Positions 17,301-26,258 of a DNA stretch of 47,201 nt are shown one piece after another. Position numbers and translations under genes: made by a program. The notes beneath the pieces are model-generated. The model was given only the letters and a program-made list of their open reading frames with translations, was not told the DNA's origin and made no database searches. The stretch covers positions 1 to 47,201 of the IMG/VR virus record IMGVR_UViG_3300032083_000228. One strand, given 5' to 3'. This DNA comes from a virus. Numbering within the stretch: position 1 is the stretch's first letter; every line of letters starts with the position of its first letter.

Positions 17301-19499
17301 TAATCGGCTACTCTCAATACCACCTATCATTTTTGGAGGATTTATATATGTTTCTGTAAAACGTAAACCATCATTTAACATTTTAAATACGCCAGATACA
17401 TTTTTTTCATTTATATCTTTTTCTTGTGGCCTACCATCTTTACCTTTCTTACGAGATTTAGAGCCATCCATTTTATAACTATATATAAGATGGTCTACTT
17501 CAATTCCGCTTTTTTCTTGGGACAATCCAACATTTTTAAATGCATCTTTATCTAGTAGTGCAGAAAAAACTTTATTAGCTGTATCTGTTGTTCTATCTAA
17601 AACTTTACTATAGTCATTAACTCTTTTACTTAATTGAGTTTCAAGAGTAGTTTTTATTTTTGTAGTATCTACTATTGCTTTATTTAACCAGTCTTTAGTT
17701 GATTTTATTCTAGTACCTTTATCCTCTTTTAATTTTACAAGATCAGATAACTTAGCTATAACTGCACCATCTCCTCCAATCTTAAATCCAAATCGTTCTG
17801 CAAAAGCAACAGTATTTGTTTTTGAAGTGGGTGCAGATTCTGCAGTAGCTTTCATTACTAAACCCTCATATAAATCTGTTTTAACAGGGTCAAAACCTTC
17901 AGTTCTTGTAATATAATCTGCTGTTCCTATTACTTTACCTTTACCATCTAATTTTACATAGACATCTAATAACTCTCCATCTCTAAATACTGTATCTCTT
18001 TCGACCAGTACTTCTTCGAATACAGGTTTTCTTTTTTCTTTTTCAGATTTAGCAGTCTCTTCTAGTTTTAATTGTTCTTCTAATTTTAAATCTTGTCTTG
18101 TTTCTCTTATATCCTCAAAAGGTTTTACTCTGTCTATAGGTTGGTTATACTCTTTAGACTCTGCAGTTTGTCTTTTAAATGTTATAACGTCTTGACCTTT
18201 TTCTATTTGACGTTTTGTTTTTTTAGTAGGTATAAGTTTTTCTAGATTGCCACGCTCACTATAGTCTGAAGAAATACTTTTTCTTTTTTCTTGAACTCGT
18301 GGATCAATTTCTAAAACTTCTCTTTTAGTTTCTCTAACAAAACCAGAGGCTTTTTTATCTATGGTAAAATCAGTTATGCCATCTATTTGTTTATGCAAAT
18401 CTGTTCTTTGAATAGTGTTAGCAATTTCTTCTGATCCTTTTCTAATTTCAATAATTTTATCACCCATCTTTTCAAGAGCAGCTACGTTAGGGTCTACTCT
18501 TTGTCTAAATCCTGTAGCCTCTAATCCTTTACTTAACCAAGGCACACCAAAGGCACCCATAACGATAGCACCAGATACAACGTCATCAAATTCTCCACCA
18601 TGTATGCCAGCACTACTTGCGCCTATAGCAGCAAAACCTGCAGCCTTACCTTTCCAAGTAAGATTAGATCCTACTACAGCACCAAATGCTTTACCTTCAA
18701 TAGCACCAAGTCCTGTATTCCAAAAAACATCTGCAAAATCTTGTTCATAGGAATCTAAAAAACTAACAAGTGCAAATCCTGCCATAGGACTTCTAGTTAA
18801 ATATGTTGCTAAACCAATAGTAGGTATAATTGCAGGCGCACTAGCAAAACCACTAATTGTTTTTTCTAAAATGCCTTGTGGTTTAAATCCCTGATACCAG
18901 TCTTGTTCTTCTGGGCGCATGCCATAAGATTTATCTTTAAGATAATTTTCAAATTGGTCTATAGTTGCAAGTGCATGAAAAGTTGCACGTTTAAAAGATC
19001 CAGGTTCTCCTGGCATCTCTTTGTTATTTCTAAATAATACTTTACTATTTAATTTTTTACTAACATCATTGTAATCTTGATCTGTAAGAATACCATTATC
19101 TTTTGCAAAATCTTCTCCATAGTAATAGTCATATGCCCACTTATCTGCATCACCACCAAAAAAATTAACTATACCATCTAACCCTCTATCAAACCATCCA
19201 GGAATACCTGATGAAGTATATAATGCACCAGACCAACCTTGATACCAGCCATATCTAGCTGCTTTACCAGGTTCTATTTTACTTTGATCATAGTCATCAC
19301 CTTCAACAAAAGGTAATTTTGAAGTGCCTAATTTATTTTGTATAGTATATATATCATCACGATTAAAGTTTACTTTATCATCTCCAAATAAATATGATGA
19401 ATCATACGAATTGGATTTAGAAAAACTATCGAATGTTAGTTTACTTTTTTTCTCTTCATCTTTTTCAAGAGGAAGAAAACTATCAACTGATAAAACCAT
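14322..19499 (-). CDS. Giant internal virion (ejection) protein
   Basis: 1,725 residues, the largest gene in the window. A hydrophobic, Gly/Ala-rich segment at about residues 215-330 (SGFASAPAIIPTIGLATYL..., GAVVGSNLTWKGKAAGFAAIG) could insert into membranes. Long charged, Lys/Glu-rich helical stretches follow to about 1,150, and smaller hydrophobic patches occur later (HIYSQIFTAGLFGLMAIEQAD). Length, position after the tail genes and composition match the gp16-like ejection proteins of podoviruses, which leave the capsid and help DNA cross the envelope. I see no clear lytic transglycosylase motif. No frame breaks are apparent. Confidence 0.7.
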   Translation of the reverse strand: MVLSVDSFLPLEKDEEKKSKLTFDSFSKSNSYDSSYLFGDDKVNFNRDDIYTIQNKLGTSKLPFVEGDDYDQSKIEPGKAARYGWYQGWSGALYTSSGIPGWFDRGLDGIVNFFGGDADKWAYDYYYGEDFAKDNGILTDQDYNDVSKKLNSKVLFRNNKEMPGEPGSFKRATFHALATIDQFENYLKDKSYGMRPEEQDWYQGFKPQGILEKTISGFASAPAIIPTIGLATYLTRSPMAGFALVSFLDSYEQDFADVFWNTGLGAIEGKAFGAVVGSNLTWKGKAAGFAAIGASSAGIHGGEFDDVVSGAIVMGAFGVPWLSKGLEATGFRQRVDPNVAALEKMGDKIIEIRKGSEEIANTIQRTDLHKQIDGITDFTIDKKASGFVRETKREVLEIDPRVQEKRKSISSDYSERGNLEKLIPTKKTKRQIEKGQDVITFKRQTAESKEYNQPIDRVKPFEDIRETRQDLKLEEQLKLEETAKSEKEKRKPVFEEVLVERDTVFRDGELLDVYVKLDGKGKVIGTADYITRTEGFDPVKTDLYEGLVMKATAESAPTSKTNTVAFAERFGFKIGGDGAVIAKLSDLVKLKEDKGTRIKSTKDWLNKAIVDTTKIKTTLETQLSKRVNDYSKVLDRTTDTANKVFSALLDKDAFKNVGLSQEKSGIEVDHLIYSYKMDGSKSRKKGKDGRPQEKDINEKNVSGVFKMLNDGLRFTETYINPPKMIGGIESSRLIKAYVSALEKMNYETQALINLVDYKKRVVTEKGDVFDQKYIFEEGAGVKGIRSVVSTALNDVVVQRGLDGAMTKFEALIQRGGKEGINSALKIMRARIDRDNIMYDSAIKNVTGKDRTSAKIEKEYLSKNSDGTFKYQMTYERMQKEFKLTKEEIDIIKLMDQGLYLKALIYNNAVGKFKSQDSKPIQIRPNYDPRSWFGLERAFIKAKEKTTLESGQIMNKGDTVAVIPGHTRPELNRFMKVFLQRNPEFADTSKFSVNKFRKNEYGERTGQPLIDAFLTTHEYHKLLPADVVSKIRKVESEVRAKNRFFVAPVQRKGVRGAAGEQPGMEGLQNYIRAHKDYGRGAIRAAKGMEFRHNWEIHLNSEIGQRWRKDFPNQMKVIEMYLDNALGRNDAAVTKVINKTVDVIGENFRNMVGNVPLLNKLPDAILTANKITLYSKLLFWNVRFMSAQVVQPWQVVIPKLEQLKVDYNIKGSTSEALARGSYEIFFRSDKEFVKALGVAVERGVIDQKFLKEFNDYIQSGGSVRTPGQRKIETMLDATSGKTASGALERFSRLQSFAFMYYFLKSGKRDKEVGKKQMIEEAGELSNNLMVEYDYKNRAFLYGNKGLGALGSFIGLFKTFQHNYYGKTAEYVRTWARNGFKKGAEPLLFHIYSQIFTAGLFGLMAIEQADALVDWMNGVLSSYGKEPMFTTPSDLILVSDLPTSAKFGLPSAAMGGDMSSTLAAPGMGLADIFSFPSMDYLFGLMNSNNSGIVGEGFNFIGKTVAGSMTDADVYKFLKVTAPPVLQGEIDRRWGVNVTQEGDLVPKPAISLFGKEGIFNPWREDPRATVHDDVSNVFYEKVKDKYVIRDPYKGMRGKIKRDAEGFLYKYLSGKSFEESLVLKAIYANNKISRNIKTKKEAMVVGASLELLNQRYTTAMFYVEALIAQGYTYDEAMKKIFNRMEMMNNTVIDRIKGLDKPSKMKQSSFLLDVLHNNRLDDSYIPGSAYD

Positions 19500-19507
19500 T
19501 ATTATTC

Positions 19508-21358
19508 CTATTCTGCTACGGTAACACCTTCGGGTAATTCGCCTGTTGCCTGGTAATCTCTCATTTGTTTTCTAGTTAGTTTATAGGGCTTGCCGTCTTT
19601 TTCAAATGTTTCTGCGCCCATATCAAAAATTTCTGAAAAAGTTTTTGGCCCTCCTACATCTGTAACACCTTCAGGAAGTACGCCATTTTTTGAGAATCTT
19701 TTTTGTTCTGCTTTAGTTAATTCATAAGGCTGACCATCTTTTTCAAATCTTGATTGTTTTTCTTCCTCTTCTTTTTCTTCTTCTAGTTTTGGATCTGCAC
19801 CAGGAACAATAGGTAATTCTTGAATTGGTGCTCCTAATTTTCTATTTAAATTAAATGGATCATTAATATCTAGTATAGCATTTAATTGATCAAATTGAGG
19901 ATTACTATTTGTTTGAACATTATATCCTAATTCTGGTTTATAATATATATTTAATTCTTTATTAGGATTGCCGCCCCGTTCTATCTTAGTTATGTTTTCA
20001 ACTTTAAAAAAATCTAAAGGTTCATTTGGATTAGGATTTTTAGCATCTAATATTTTAACATAACCTTCTGCAGAAATAGGATAAATTACAATTTCACCAT
20101 ACTCTTTTGTATTAACTTTTGTATAGTCTGGATAGTCAATAGGAGAATATGCACTTAAAAATTTTTTTTCAATGTCATAGTATCCTGTTTGCCCTACTAA
20201 AGCTACAGCTTCTTGATAAGTTTGTTCTGTAACATTTTCCCAATTTGATAATGCTGTTGTCGCAGCTTCTTCTCCATTTGAATTTATATAACCTTCAGGA
20301 TCTTGTTTATATTGATCATAGGCAAATTTCATTTGTTGTAAATTTTGATCAACAGCAACTTTTTCTATTAGTCTTTTTTCTGCAATTTGTGCAGCAGGAT
20401 CTCTTGTTATAATACCAATGATAGTATTATTAGGTATTACCCCCATTCTAACAAGTTCATCAGGCTCTCCATCTTCACCAAAGTAGCCTTGAGTTTTTAG
20501 TTTATCTCTATAATATATTGCATCTGTTAATGTGGATAATTCTGCAGCTTGTGCATTTCCTCTATACTCTTGCATGTAACCATTAAACATTGTATCGTAT
20601 GTTGGCATGTCTACAAAGTTTACAACTCTTAAAAAATCTTGTGAAGATAAAGCACTAGGTTGTTCGTATAATTTTCTTTGAGCTATTGAAGTTTGATTTT
20701 TTACAAACTCATCTGTAGTCATCATGTCTTCACCACGAAACTCTTCGTACATCTTACGAGACTCAAAACGTTCTTGAGCACCTTCTCCTGGAATAAAATC
20801 ACCTACCATTAGTTTTGCAGAGTTTGGCCCAGCTGCATCTGCTAAACTTTCTTGCACATTTGTAACCATACTTTTATAGTTATTTCTCCATATTTCACTT
20901 GTGCTTGTTCCTAAAATTTCTTGTGGTGCTGTTTGATCTATAGTTCTATAACCACCTTCAGTTTGAACGTCTCTAACTCTAGTAACACCCTCTGGACTTA
21001 TATCAGGTAATGTGGGGCTTAATAAAAACTTTTCTACATTATTTTTTACTTCTTTAAAATTACCTTCAAATAGAAAAGGCCTAGATCTAGCAAGTAAATT
21101 TAATTCTTCTAATTTATCTTGGCCATACTCATTTAGTATTCTGTCAAAATTATCTGCTGCATCAAGAGGTTTTTCTCCAATTCTAGAATAGTTATTGTTT
21201 ACAATATTCATTGTGCTTTTTACCATATTATTGTAAAACTCATCTTTATCTTTAAATGCGTCTTCTATTTGTTGCTTTTCTCTATCAATCTTTCCAAATT
21301 TTTCTTCAGTAAGACCCGCAAGTCCGCCTTCTAACATTGCCATTAATCCATTTGCCAT
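19508..21358 (-). CDS. Internal virion or structural protein with C-terminal tandem repeats
   Basis: 616 residues, mostly helical and acidic. The C-terminus carries two copies of a unit beginning F-E-K-D-G-(Q/K)-P-Y-(E/K)-L-T and ending L-P-E-G-V-T, encoded at about 19,670-19,755 and 19,511-19,600. A linker with E-E-E-K-E-E-E-E-K precedes them. The gene sits among putative ejection proteins and is almost contiguous with its neighbours, so a role inside the virion is likely. The repeats look like a short binding module, perhaps for another virion protein. Confidence 0.6.
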   Translation of the reverse strand: MANGLMAMLEGGLAGLTEEKFGKIDREKQQIEDAFKDKDEFYNNMVKSTMNIVNNNYSRIGEKPLDAADNFDRILNEYGQDKLEELNLLARSRPFLFEGNFKEVKNNVEKFLLSPTLPDISPEGVTRVRDVQTEGGYRTIDQTAPQEILGTSTSEIWRNNYKSMVTNVQESLADAAGPNSAKLMVGDFIPGEGAQERFESRKMYEEFRGEDMMTTDEFVKNQTSIAQRKLYEQPSALSSQDFLRVVNFVDMPTYDTMFNGYMQEYRGNAQAAELSTLTDAIYYRDKLKTQGYFGEDGEPDELVRMGVIPNNTIIGIITRDPAAQIAEKRLIEKVAVDQNLQQMKFAYDQYKQDPEGYINSNGEEAATTALSNWENVTEQTYQEAVALVGQTGYYDIEKKFLSAYSPIDYPDYTKVNTKEYGEIVIYPISAEGYVKILDAKNPNPNEPLDFFKVENITKIERGGNPNKELNIYYKPELGYNVQTNSNPQFDQLNAILDINDPFNLNRKLGAPIQELPIVPGADPKLEEEKEEEEKQSRFEKDGQPYELTKAEQKRFSKNGVLPEGVTDVGGPKTFSEIFDMGAETFEKDGKPYKLTRKQMRDYQATGELPEGVTVAE

Positions 21359-21359
21359 T

Positions 21360-21920
21360 TTATTTTTCCTCTTCTGTCCCTAATTCTATTTCTGATTTTG
21401 GTTCTGTCCTAGCCATTAAGCCCATAGCTGGATTTTGTTCTGGTTTATCTTCTTCAACTTTTTCTATTTTTTCAAAATCTTGTTCTGTTTTTTGTGCTAA
21501 TCTATTTGCTAAATCTAATTGGTTCATACTTGATTTAAATTCTAAATCTTCAGTATCTCTATTTCCTAATCCAACTTTTAAATTATCTACTTTACCCATT
21601 ACTCCTATAGTTAGTATTGCTTCAAGTACATTTTTTGCCATCATAAAACCAACATCAGGCGTATATTGACCATTCATAAATCCAGAAAAAACAACTGTTC
21701 TAGCTATACCTTCAACTGGTACGCCTGCTTCTAACATAGTTAAAACTTTTTCTGACTGTTCAGGTTTAAATAATTTTTCCATTGTCATATCTAATGCTTG
21801 CTCAAAATCTGCGTACTTAGGAGGTCTATCCCAAGGCCATTTTTTAGGCTCTGCAGTTAATGATTGCCCATTAATAGGCGCATTAAATATATCGTATTCT
21901 TGATCTGGTATATCAACCAT
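21360..21920 (-). CDS. Hypothetical structural protein (186 aa)
   Basis: One base separates its stop from the downstream gene and its start overlaps the upstream stop, so it belongs to the ejection-protein cluster. The first half includes a Pro/Trp-rich segment (KKWPWDRPPKYADFEQAL) and an amphipathic central helix (GFMMAKNVLEAILTIGVMGKV). The C-terminus is acidic (EKVEEDKPEQ, ELGTEEEK). No homologue recognised. Confidence 0.6.
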   Translation of the reverse strand: MVDIPDQEYDIFNAPINGQSLTAEPKKWPWDRPPKYADFEQALDMTMEKLFKPEQSEKVLTMLEAGVPVEGIARTVVFSGFMNGQYTPDVGFMMAKNVLEAILTIGVMGKVDNLKVGLGNRDTEDLEFKSSMNQLDLANRLAQKTEQDFEKIEKVEEDKPEQNPAMGLMARTEPKSEIELGTEEEK

Positions 21921-22294
21921 TAGCCTAACTCCTTCGGTCGTTTCATATATGTTCTTGATGTTATAGTTCTGTATGGGTTAACGCTTGTTCCTTGCGCTTC
22001 ACGTCTAGCTCTTTGTAAAATTGCTGACCATCTTGATGCATGAACTGCTGCAGCATTTGCTGCACCACTTTGTATAGCCTGTGTTCCTCTAGAACCTGAA
22101 GGGCTTCTAACATCTAGACTATACCTACCAGCTAAATTAACCCGTGGTCTTGTTCCGCTATCTTTTTCTTGTTGTTTATAATCTTCATATAAATATTTAC
22201 CTGCTTTTTCTGCAGCTTCTTTCCAGTCTACATCTTTAAGTATTTCGGTTCCATAGCTAACCGCACTATCCCATATACCCTTTAAAAAATCCAT
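21920..22294 (-). CDS. Hypothetical structural protein (124 aa)
   Basis: An acidic aromatic N-terminus (MDFLKGIWDSAVSYGTEILKDVDW) is followed by a basic, Ser/Arg-rich C-terminal half (RARREAQGTSVNPYRTITSRTYMKRPKEL). Its stop is shared with the next gene start. Such two-part small proteins occur among podovirus internal proteins, and placement here supports that. No function assigned. Confidence 0.6.
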   Translation of the reverse strand: MDFLKGIWDSAVSYGTEILKDVDWKEAAEKAGKYLYEDYKQQEKDSGTRPRVNLAGRYSLDVRSPSGSRGTQAIQSGAANAAAVHASRWSAILQRARREAQGTSVNPYRTITSRTYMKRPKELG

Positions 22295-22302
22295 TTGTCC
22301 TC

Positions 22303-23661
22303 CTAATCAAAAAGAGTTGAAGCAAATGCCCCAACTAGTGCTAATAGTTTATTTTTTTGTGCCTCATCCATAATATCAAATTCAGTGGATCTTTCCATAG
22401 CGGCTACAGCCATATTATGTGCTCTATTTTTTGCGTTATCAGCAGTTGTATTTGCCCAGTCAGCCTCATCTCTCCATTGCTGCCACATAGAGTTCATGGC
22501 CCAGTTACTAAGATCTAATAAGTTTTGGGCATTAGTTTGATTGGCTGCATTTGTTGCAGCAGTATTTGCTGTATTAATAGAACGTCTCCATTCAACATTA
22601 CTTTGATCTATTATTCTTTGGTTCTCAACATTAAATTTATCTCGTGAATCTCTTAGTGTTACATTAAATTCATCTATAGCAGCTTTTCTTGCAGCATTAG
22701 CCTCACTAACAGCTATAGCATTTTTAGCATTTGTAGCTGTAATTTTGTTAACTTCAGATTGATTAAACTGTTTCATGGCATCAGAACGAGCTGCATTATT
22801 AACTGCTATATCTTTATTTACATTAGCAAAAAATGTATCTATTTGATTTTGACTTTGTGCATTAAATTGTCTTGCAGCGTTTGTTGCAGATTGATCTGAT
22901 AATAATTTTTGTTGAGTCATCTGTGCATTTGCCATAGATATCTGTTGTTTATTATTAAGATTAGATAAATCCATTTGAAAATAATTTTGAGCATTAGTCA
23001 TCATTGCCTGTTGTCTATTGCTTAAATTTTGAAATATCATTTGCTTATAGCTATCAGCATCTGCTTTTGCAATTTGTGTAGATGCTCTAAGTACACCTTC
23101 AGCTACTGCATCAGCTGCTATAGTGCTAGCAGATAATCCTCTTTGTGCCATAGCTGCCATAGCCATTTTAGATGCACCTCTAGCAAATGCAGGTAATGGC
23201 GTTCCTGCCGCAAGTGATGCTTCAATGTCTTGTGTAATATTTGCAAGTTGGCCTTGAACGGTTGCCTGTTGAGTAATAGATCCAGACGCTCCTACTGCAG
23301 GTTGTGTTAGTGCATTCATCTGTGCAGCTTGTGCTTGTGCCGCTGCTCCTGTGGTATCAACAGTCATCTGTGTGGCTGTTGGAGTAGTCATGGTTCCTGC
23401 TGCTGTAGTGCTTTGCCCCACAGTTGCAGTTTGTGGAGTTAGAACTGCGTTTTGAGGTAATATTGTAGGTAAAGTATTAGTTACACCTGAAGTTACCATT
23501 GCTTCGCCAGTTTTTTGATTAATTAATGTAGGATTAATTGCACTTCCTGGCACTGCTTGAGGCTGGTTTACTAAACCTCCTACTACTTCTTGTATAGCTT
23601 GAGATGCCTCTGGTACTGCTGTACCTTGAACTTCTGTTTGCTCTGTTGTTGTCTCTGCCAT
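22303..23661 (-). CDS. Ala/Asn/Gln-rich internal virion protein
   Basis: 452 residues. The N-terminal 130 residues are Thr/Gln/Ala-rich and probably disordered. From about 150 a long helical region begins with A-M-A-A-M-A-Q-R-G-L-S-A-S-T-I-A-A-D-A, a motif I have seen in internal proteins of marine podoviruses, and continues as a heptad-like A/N/Q-rich coil to about 430. This is typical of core or ejection proteins stored inside the capsid. Its start codon overlaps the stop of a small basic protein gene. Confidence 0.65.
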   Translation of the reverse strand: MAETTTEQTEVQGTAVPEASQAIQEVVGGLVNQPQAVPGSAINPTLINQKTGEAMVTSGVTNTLPTILPQNAVLTPQTATVGQSTTAAGTMTTPTATQMTVDTTGAAAQAQAAQMNALTQPAVGASGSITQQATVQGQLANITQDIEASLAAGTPLPAFARGASKMAMAAMAQRGLSASTIAADAVAEGVLRASTQIAKADADSYKQMIFQNLSNRQQAMMTNAQNYFQMDLSNLNNKQQISMANAQMTQQKLLSDQSATNAARQFNAQSQNQIDTFFANVNKDIAVNNAARSDAMKQFNQSEVNKITATNAKNAIAVSEANAARKAAIDEFNVTLRDSRDKFNVENQRIIDQSNVEWRRSINTANTAATNAANQTNAQNLLDLSNWAMNSMWQQWRDEADWANTTADNAKNRAHNMAVAAMERSTEFDIMDEAQKNKLLALVGAFASTLFD

Positions 23662-23801
23662 TATCTTTTTCCTTGTCCTCTATATTTCTTAAAACTTGCT
23701 CGTTTCTTTTTGTTCATTGTACTTGTTATAGGGTTGCGTCCTATAGATGTTCCTTTATGCACTGCTTCATGTTCTGTATGGGACTTCCATTTCTTTGCCA
23801 T
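23661..23801 (-). CDS. Small basic protein (46 aa)
   Basis: MAKKWKSHTEHEAVHKGT..., ending KKRASFKKYRGQGKR: a short Lys/Arg/His-rich protein whose stop overlaps the start of the next gene (TAATG) and which begins one or two bases after the upstream gene ends. The H-E-A-V-H-K-G-T-S-I-G-R and R-A-S-F-K-K-Y-R-G-Q-G blocks look conserved, and I recall similar small frames in marine phages. Possibly nucleic-acid binding. Confidence 0.7.
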   Translation of the reverse strand: MAKKWKSHTEHEAVHKGTSIGRNPITSTMNKKKRASFKKYRGQGKR

Positions 23802-23802
23802 A

Positions 23803-24048
23803 CTACATCATACCCAATAAAGTCTCTAATACCATTAATGCCACAGCCCCCACAGTGGTTAGAACTACCCAATAGATCTTATCTATCTTGCCACCCAACT
23901 TCTCTACGTCCTCATGAACGTGTGAAATCTTTTCATCCAGGTGTGCTAGATGATTATCTTTAATTACAGCTATGTCTTTTTTAACACCTGTAATGTGTCC
24001 CTGAAGGGATATAATATGTTCTCTCTCTGTCTTTGGCTCCATGTCCAT
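23803..24048 (-). CDS. Coiled-coil plus C-terminal membrane span (XhlA-like)
   Basis: 81 residues: a heptad-rich N-terminal part (EREHIISLQGHITGVKKDIAVI..., HVHEDVEKLGGKIDKI) then one membrane span (IYWVVLTTVGAVALMVLETLLGMM). This arrangement is that of XhlA/hemolysin-like phage membrane proteins, which assist holins. It is separated from the other membrane genes by the ejection cluster, so it could instead be a tail-associated anchor. Confidence 0.55.
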   Translation of the reverse strand: MDMEPKTEREHIISLQGHITGVKKDIAVIKDNHLAHLDEKISHVHEDVEKLGGKIDKIYWVVLTTVGAVALMVLETLLGMM

Positions 24049-24049
24049 T

Positions 24050-24379
24050 TTATGCGTCTTTAACGTTCGATAACTGGCTATTAGTTTTTAAATCTGCATA
24101 TGCAAGTTTAACAGGATTATCTGTTGCATCTAAGCTGTAGTCAATTTTAAAATGATCTACGTGAAGATTTTTAATACGCATAGATTGCTCTTTAGTTGCA
24201 TCATCACGAGTGGCTTTGTCTTTATAGATAAGCACATCATAGACTAGCTTCCAAACTTTTGAAGTGTTACCTTCACTATCTGTTTCTGGTATTTTTTTTA
24301 CATATGTAGATGAAACTCTAAGATATACATCGGTTAATGCTATTCCATCATGTGTTGTCATATTTGCTGTTATTGCCAT
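24050..24379 (-). CDS. Hypothetical structural protein, tail region (109 aa)
   Basis: A compact protein with alternating beta-like segments (MAITANMTTHDGIALTDVYLRVS, KVWKLVYDVLIYKD, LHVDHFKIDYSLD). It follows the tail-fibre genes and has a good upstream AGGAC ribosome binding site. Position and composition point to a virion or tail accessory protein. No family recognised. Confidence 0.6.
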   Translation of the reverse strand: MAITANMTTHDGIALTDVYLRVSSTYVKKIPETDSEGNTSKVWKLVYDVLIYKDKATRDDATKEQSMRIKNLHVDHFKIDYSLDATDNPVKLAYADLKTNSQLSNVKDA

Positions 24380-24391
24380 TTTTTAGTCCTC

Positions 24392-25933
24392 TTAGTTTAA
24401 TAGTTTTATATCATGTTTTTTTAATATTGCATCGGCTTTATCTGCGCCTAACGTCTCTTTTGCCATCTCATATACTGCCTCTGCTAGTCGTTGATGCTTT
24501 TCGTATTGTTGCCAAATAGCACCATTGTGAAGTCTTTGAAACCCTGTAATATTTACAAAATGATTTGGAGTGCCATCAGGCTCTCTACCAACAAGATTTG
24601 CTTTAGCTAAATCTTCGTGATTATATTTTATAAAGTCATCAAACTTAGAATTAATTACACCTTTGCCGTGCGTTAAATCATAAGCACGAACTAGTTGAGC
24701 ATCTTCGTAAGTATCAAAAGTACCAACAGTAGCAGTCTGATCGTTATGTAATTCACCATCACCTTTAACAATAAAACGAGTTGTGCCTGAATCTCTAACA
24801 ACAAGCATATTATCAACATCGTCCATAGACTGTGTAGTTGTGCCATTTTTCTTTCTTGCATTTATACTAACAGGTGCTTTTGCAGATGTATTAGTTCCAC
24901 TATCACGATTAACTACGATACCATCTAAAGTAATACCAGCATCATCAGTTTCACTTAGCCCTCGTAATTCAACTCCGCCACCAGTATCATTTTCTTTTGC
25001 TAGTCTAAAAAAAGTATCGGTTTCTGCAATATTTGTCATTCCGTGTGCAACATCAGAAGATTTACCAGTCATAAAACCACCATCACCAGCGTTCATTTGT
25101 AAAGTCAAACCACCAACATTAACATCAGTAACAGTCTCTCCACCTGTTGATAATGTACCATCTCCGTGAACACGGAATCTTTCATTATTACCATTAGTTT
25201 GTGCTATTACCGCTCTATTATTATGAGCTGACAAAATTAAATTTGATAAAGACCCGTCACCTGCAATAATTTCAGCATTTAAATCTGTATTGTTCCTATC
25301 ATAAAATTGAATTTTACTAACAGCATCATCTTCCGAGGTACTGTTGGAGTCAGATATTCTTAAAATAGGTGCAGTTGCTTCAAGGTGTAAAGTAGTTTGT
25401 GGACTTGTGGTGCCGATTGCAACTCTACCATCACTCGTAATTCTCATTCTTTCAGCTAAAGCATTAGAGCCATCAGGCACTGTTTGAAACTCTATTCTAC
25501 TAGGCATATCGTCATCACCTGGTGTGCCATCTACTCTAAAAGATATGCGTGGGCCATCTATATAAGCAGTGCCATCATAAGCAGTAGATTTAAACTCAAC
25601 TAATCTATCGCCACTTTGAACAATAGACGGAGACGCAATTGTGCCTCTTTGATGTTGACCAAGATAACTTGGGCCAAAAGTTGTGCCACCGTCTCTAAAG
25701 GCTTGTACAGAGCCAGAATTAGTTAAATTAAATTGTTTTTTACCAGCAGTAAAAAATTCTATGTTGTCATCTGTAGATGCTTGTATTTTTGTATCAGCAT
25801 CAGTATCTAAAATTAATGCACCAGCAGTACCATTAACATCAATAGTAGTATCTTTAATTAATACACCATCAATAGTTACACCACTGCCTGACGTTTGTTC
25901 TGATATAGTATCTACTTTTATTTCACTTGTCAT
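24392..25933 (-). CDS. Tail-fibre protein with shared N-terminal module
   Basis: 513 residues. The N-terminus (SEIKVDTISEQTSGSGVTID) is nearly the same as that of the gene at 26,259, suggesting a common anchor to the tail. A long beta-repeat body follows, rich in Asp, Gly and Thr, with N-x-G-x-L and R-I-T-S-D-G-R-V-A-I-G-T-x-S-P turns typical of trimeric fibres (the same motif that precedes S74 domains). The C-terminal 100 residues become helical (AEAVYEMAKETLGADKADAILKKH); no S74 chaperone D-E-R-I-K motif is seen. Likely a receptor-binding fibre. Confidence 0.72.
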   Translation of the reverse strand: MTSEIKVDTISEQTSGSGVTIDGVLIKDTTIDVNGTAGALILDTDADTKIQASTDDNIEFFTAGKKQFNLTNSGSVQAFRDGGTTFGPSYLGQHQRGTIASPSIVQSGDRLVEFKSTAYDGTAYIDGPRISFRVDGTPGDDDMPSRIEFQTVPDGSNALAERMRITSDGRVAIGTTSPQTTLHLEATAPILRISDSNSTSEDDAVSKIQFYDRNNTDLNAEIIAGDGSLSNLILSAHNNRAVIAQTNGNNERFRVHGDGTLSTGGETVTDVNVGGLTLQMNAGDGGFMTGKSSDVAHGMTNIAETDTFFRLAKENDTGGGVELRGLSETDDAGITLDGIVVNRDSGTNTSAKAPVSINARKKNGTTTQSMDDVDNMLVVRDSGTTRFIVKGDGELHNDQTATVGTFDTYEDAQLVRAYDLTHGKGVINSKFDDFIKYNHEDLAKANLVGREPDGTPNHFVNITGFQRLHNGAIWQQYEKHQRLAEAVYEMAKETLGADKADAILKKHDIKLLN

Positions 25934-25936
25934 AGT

Positions 25937-26257
25937 TTATTCCTTTGGATTATCGTCTTTAATTTGTTTGATACGTGCTTTCCATGCATCAATGTCTTTG
26001 TATATTTCATCAAGTTGTTCACCAATATCTCCATATGCTTTTTTTCTAGTTTTTCTTACTAAATTGTTTGCGTCAACAATGTTACCTGCTGACTCATAAG
26101 AATTTAATTGAGTATCACTTGGTTTTGCAAGACCATCTATATTCCATTCTTTAATATAAGATCCACTACCATCATCTTGTAATACAATTTTTGTATCATC
26201 CCATGTTTTAGAATTAGCTTCTAAGTATAAACACACTTTTGTATATAACTGTGCCAT
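25937..26257 (-). CDS. Tail-fibre assembly or chaperone-like protein
   Basis: 106 residues with the pattern R-K-x-A-Y-G-D-I-G-E-Q-L-D-E-I-Y-K-D-I, then W-K-A-R-I-K-Q-I-K and a terminal P-K-E. The Y-x-x-I-x-x-Q-L-D core is shared by many small phage proteins placed next to tail-fibre genes (XkdW-like/tail assembly chaperone). It lies between two fibre genes with 1-3 base gaps, fitting a role in fibre folding or attachment. Confidence 0.6.
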   Translation of the reverse strand: MAQLYTKVCLYLEANSKTWDDTKIVLQDDGSGSYIKEWNIDGLAKPSDTQLNSYESAGNIVDANNLVRKTRKKAYGDIGEQLDEIYKDIDAWKARIKQIKDDNPKE

Positions 26258-26258
26258 A

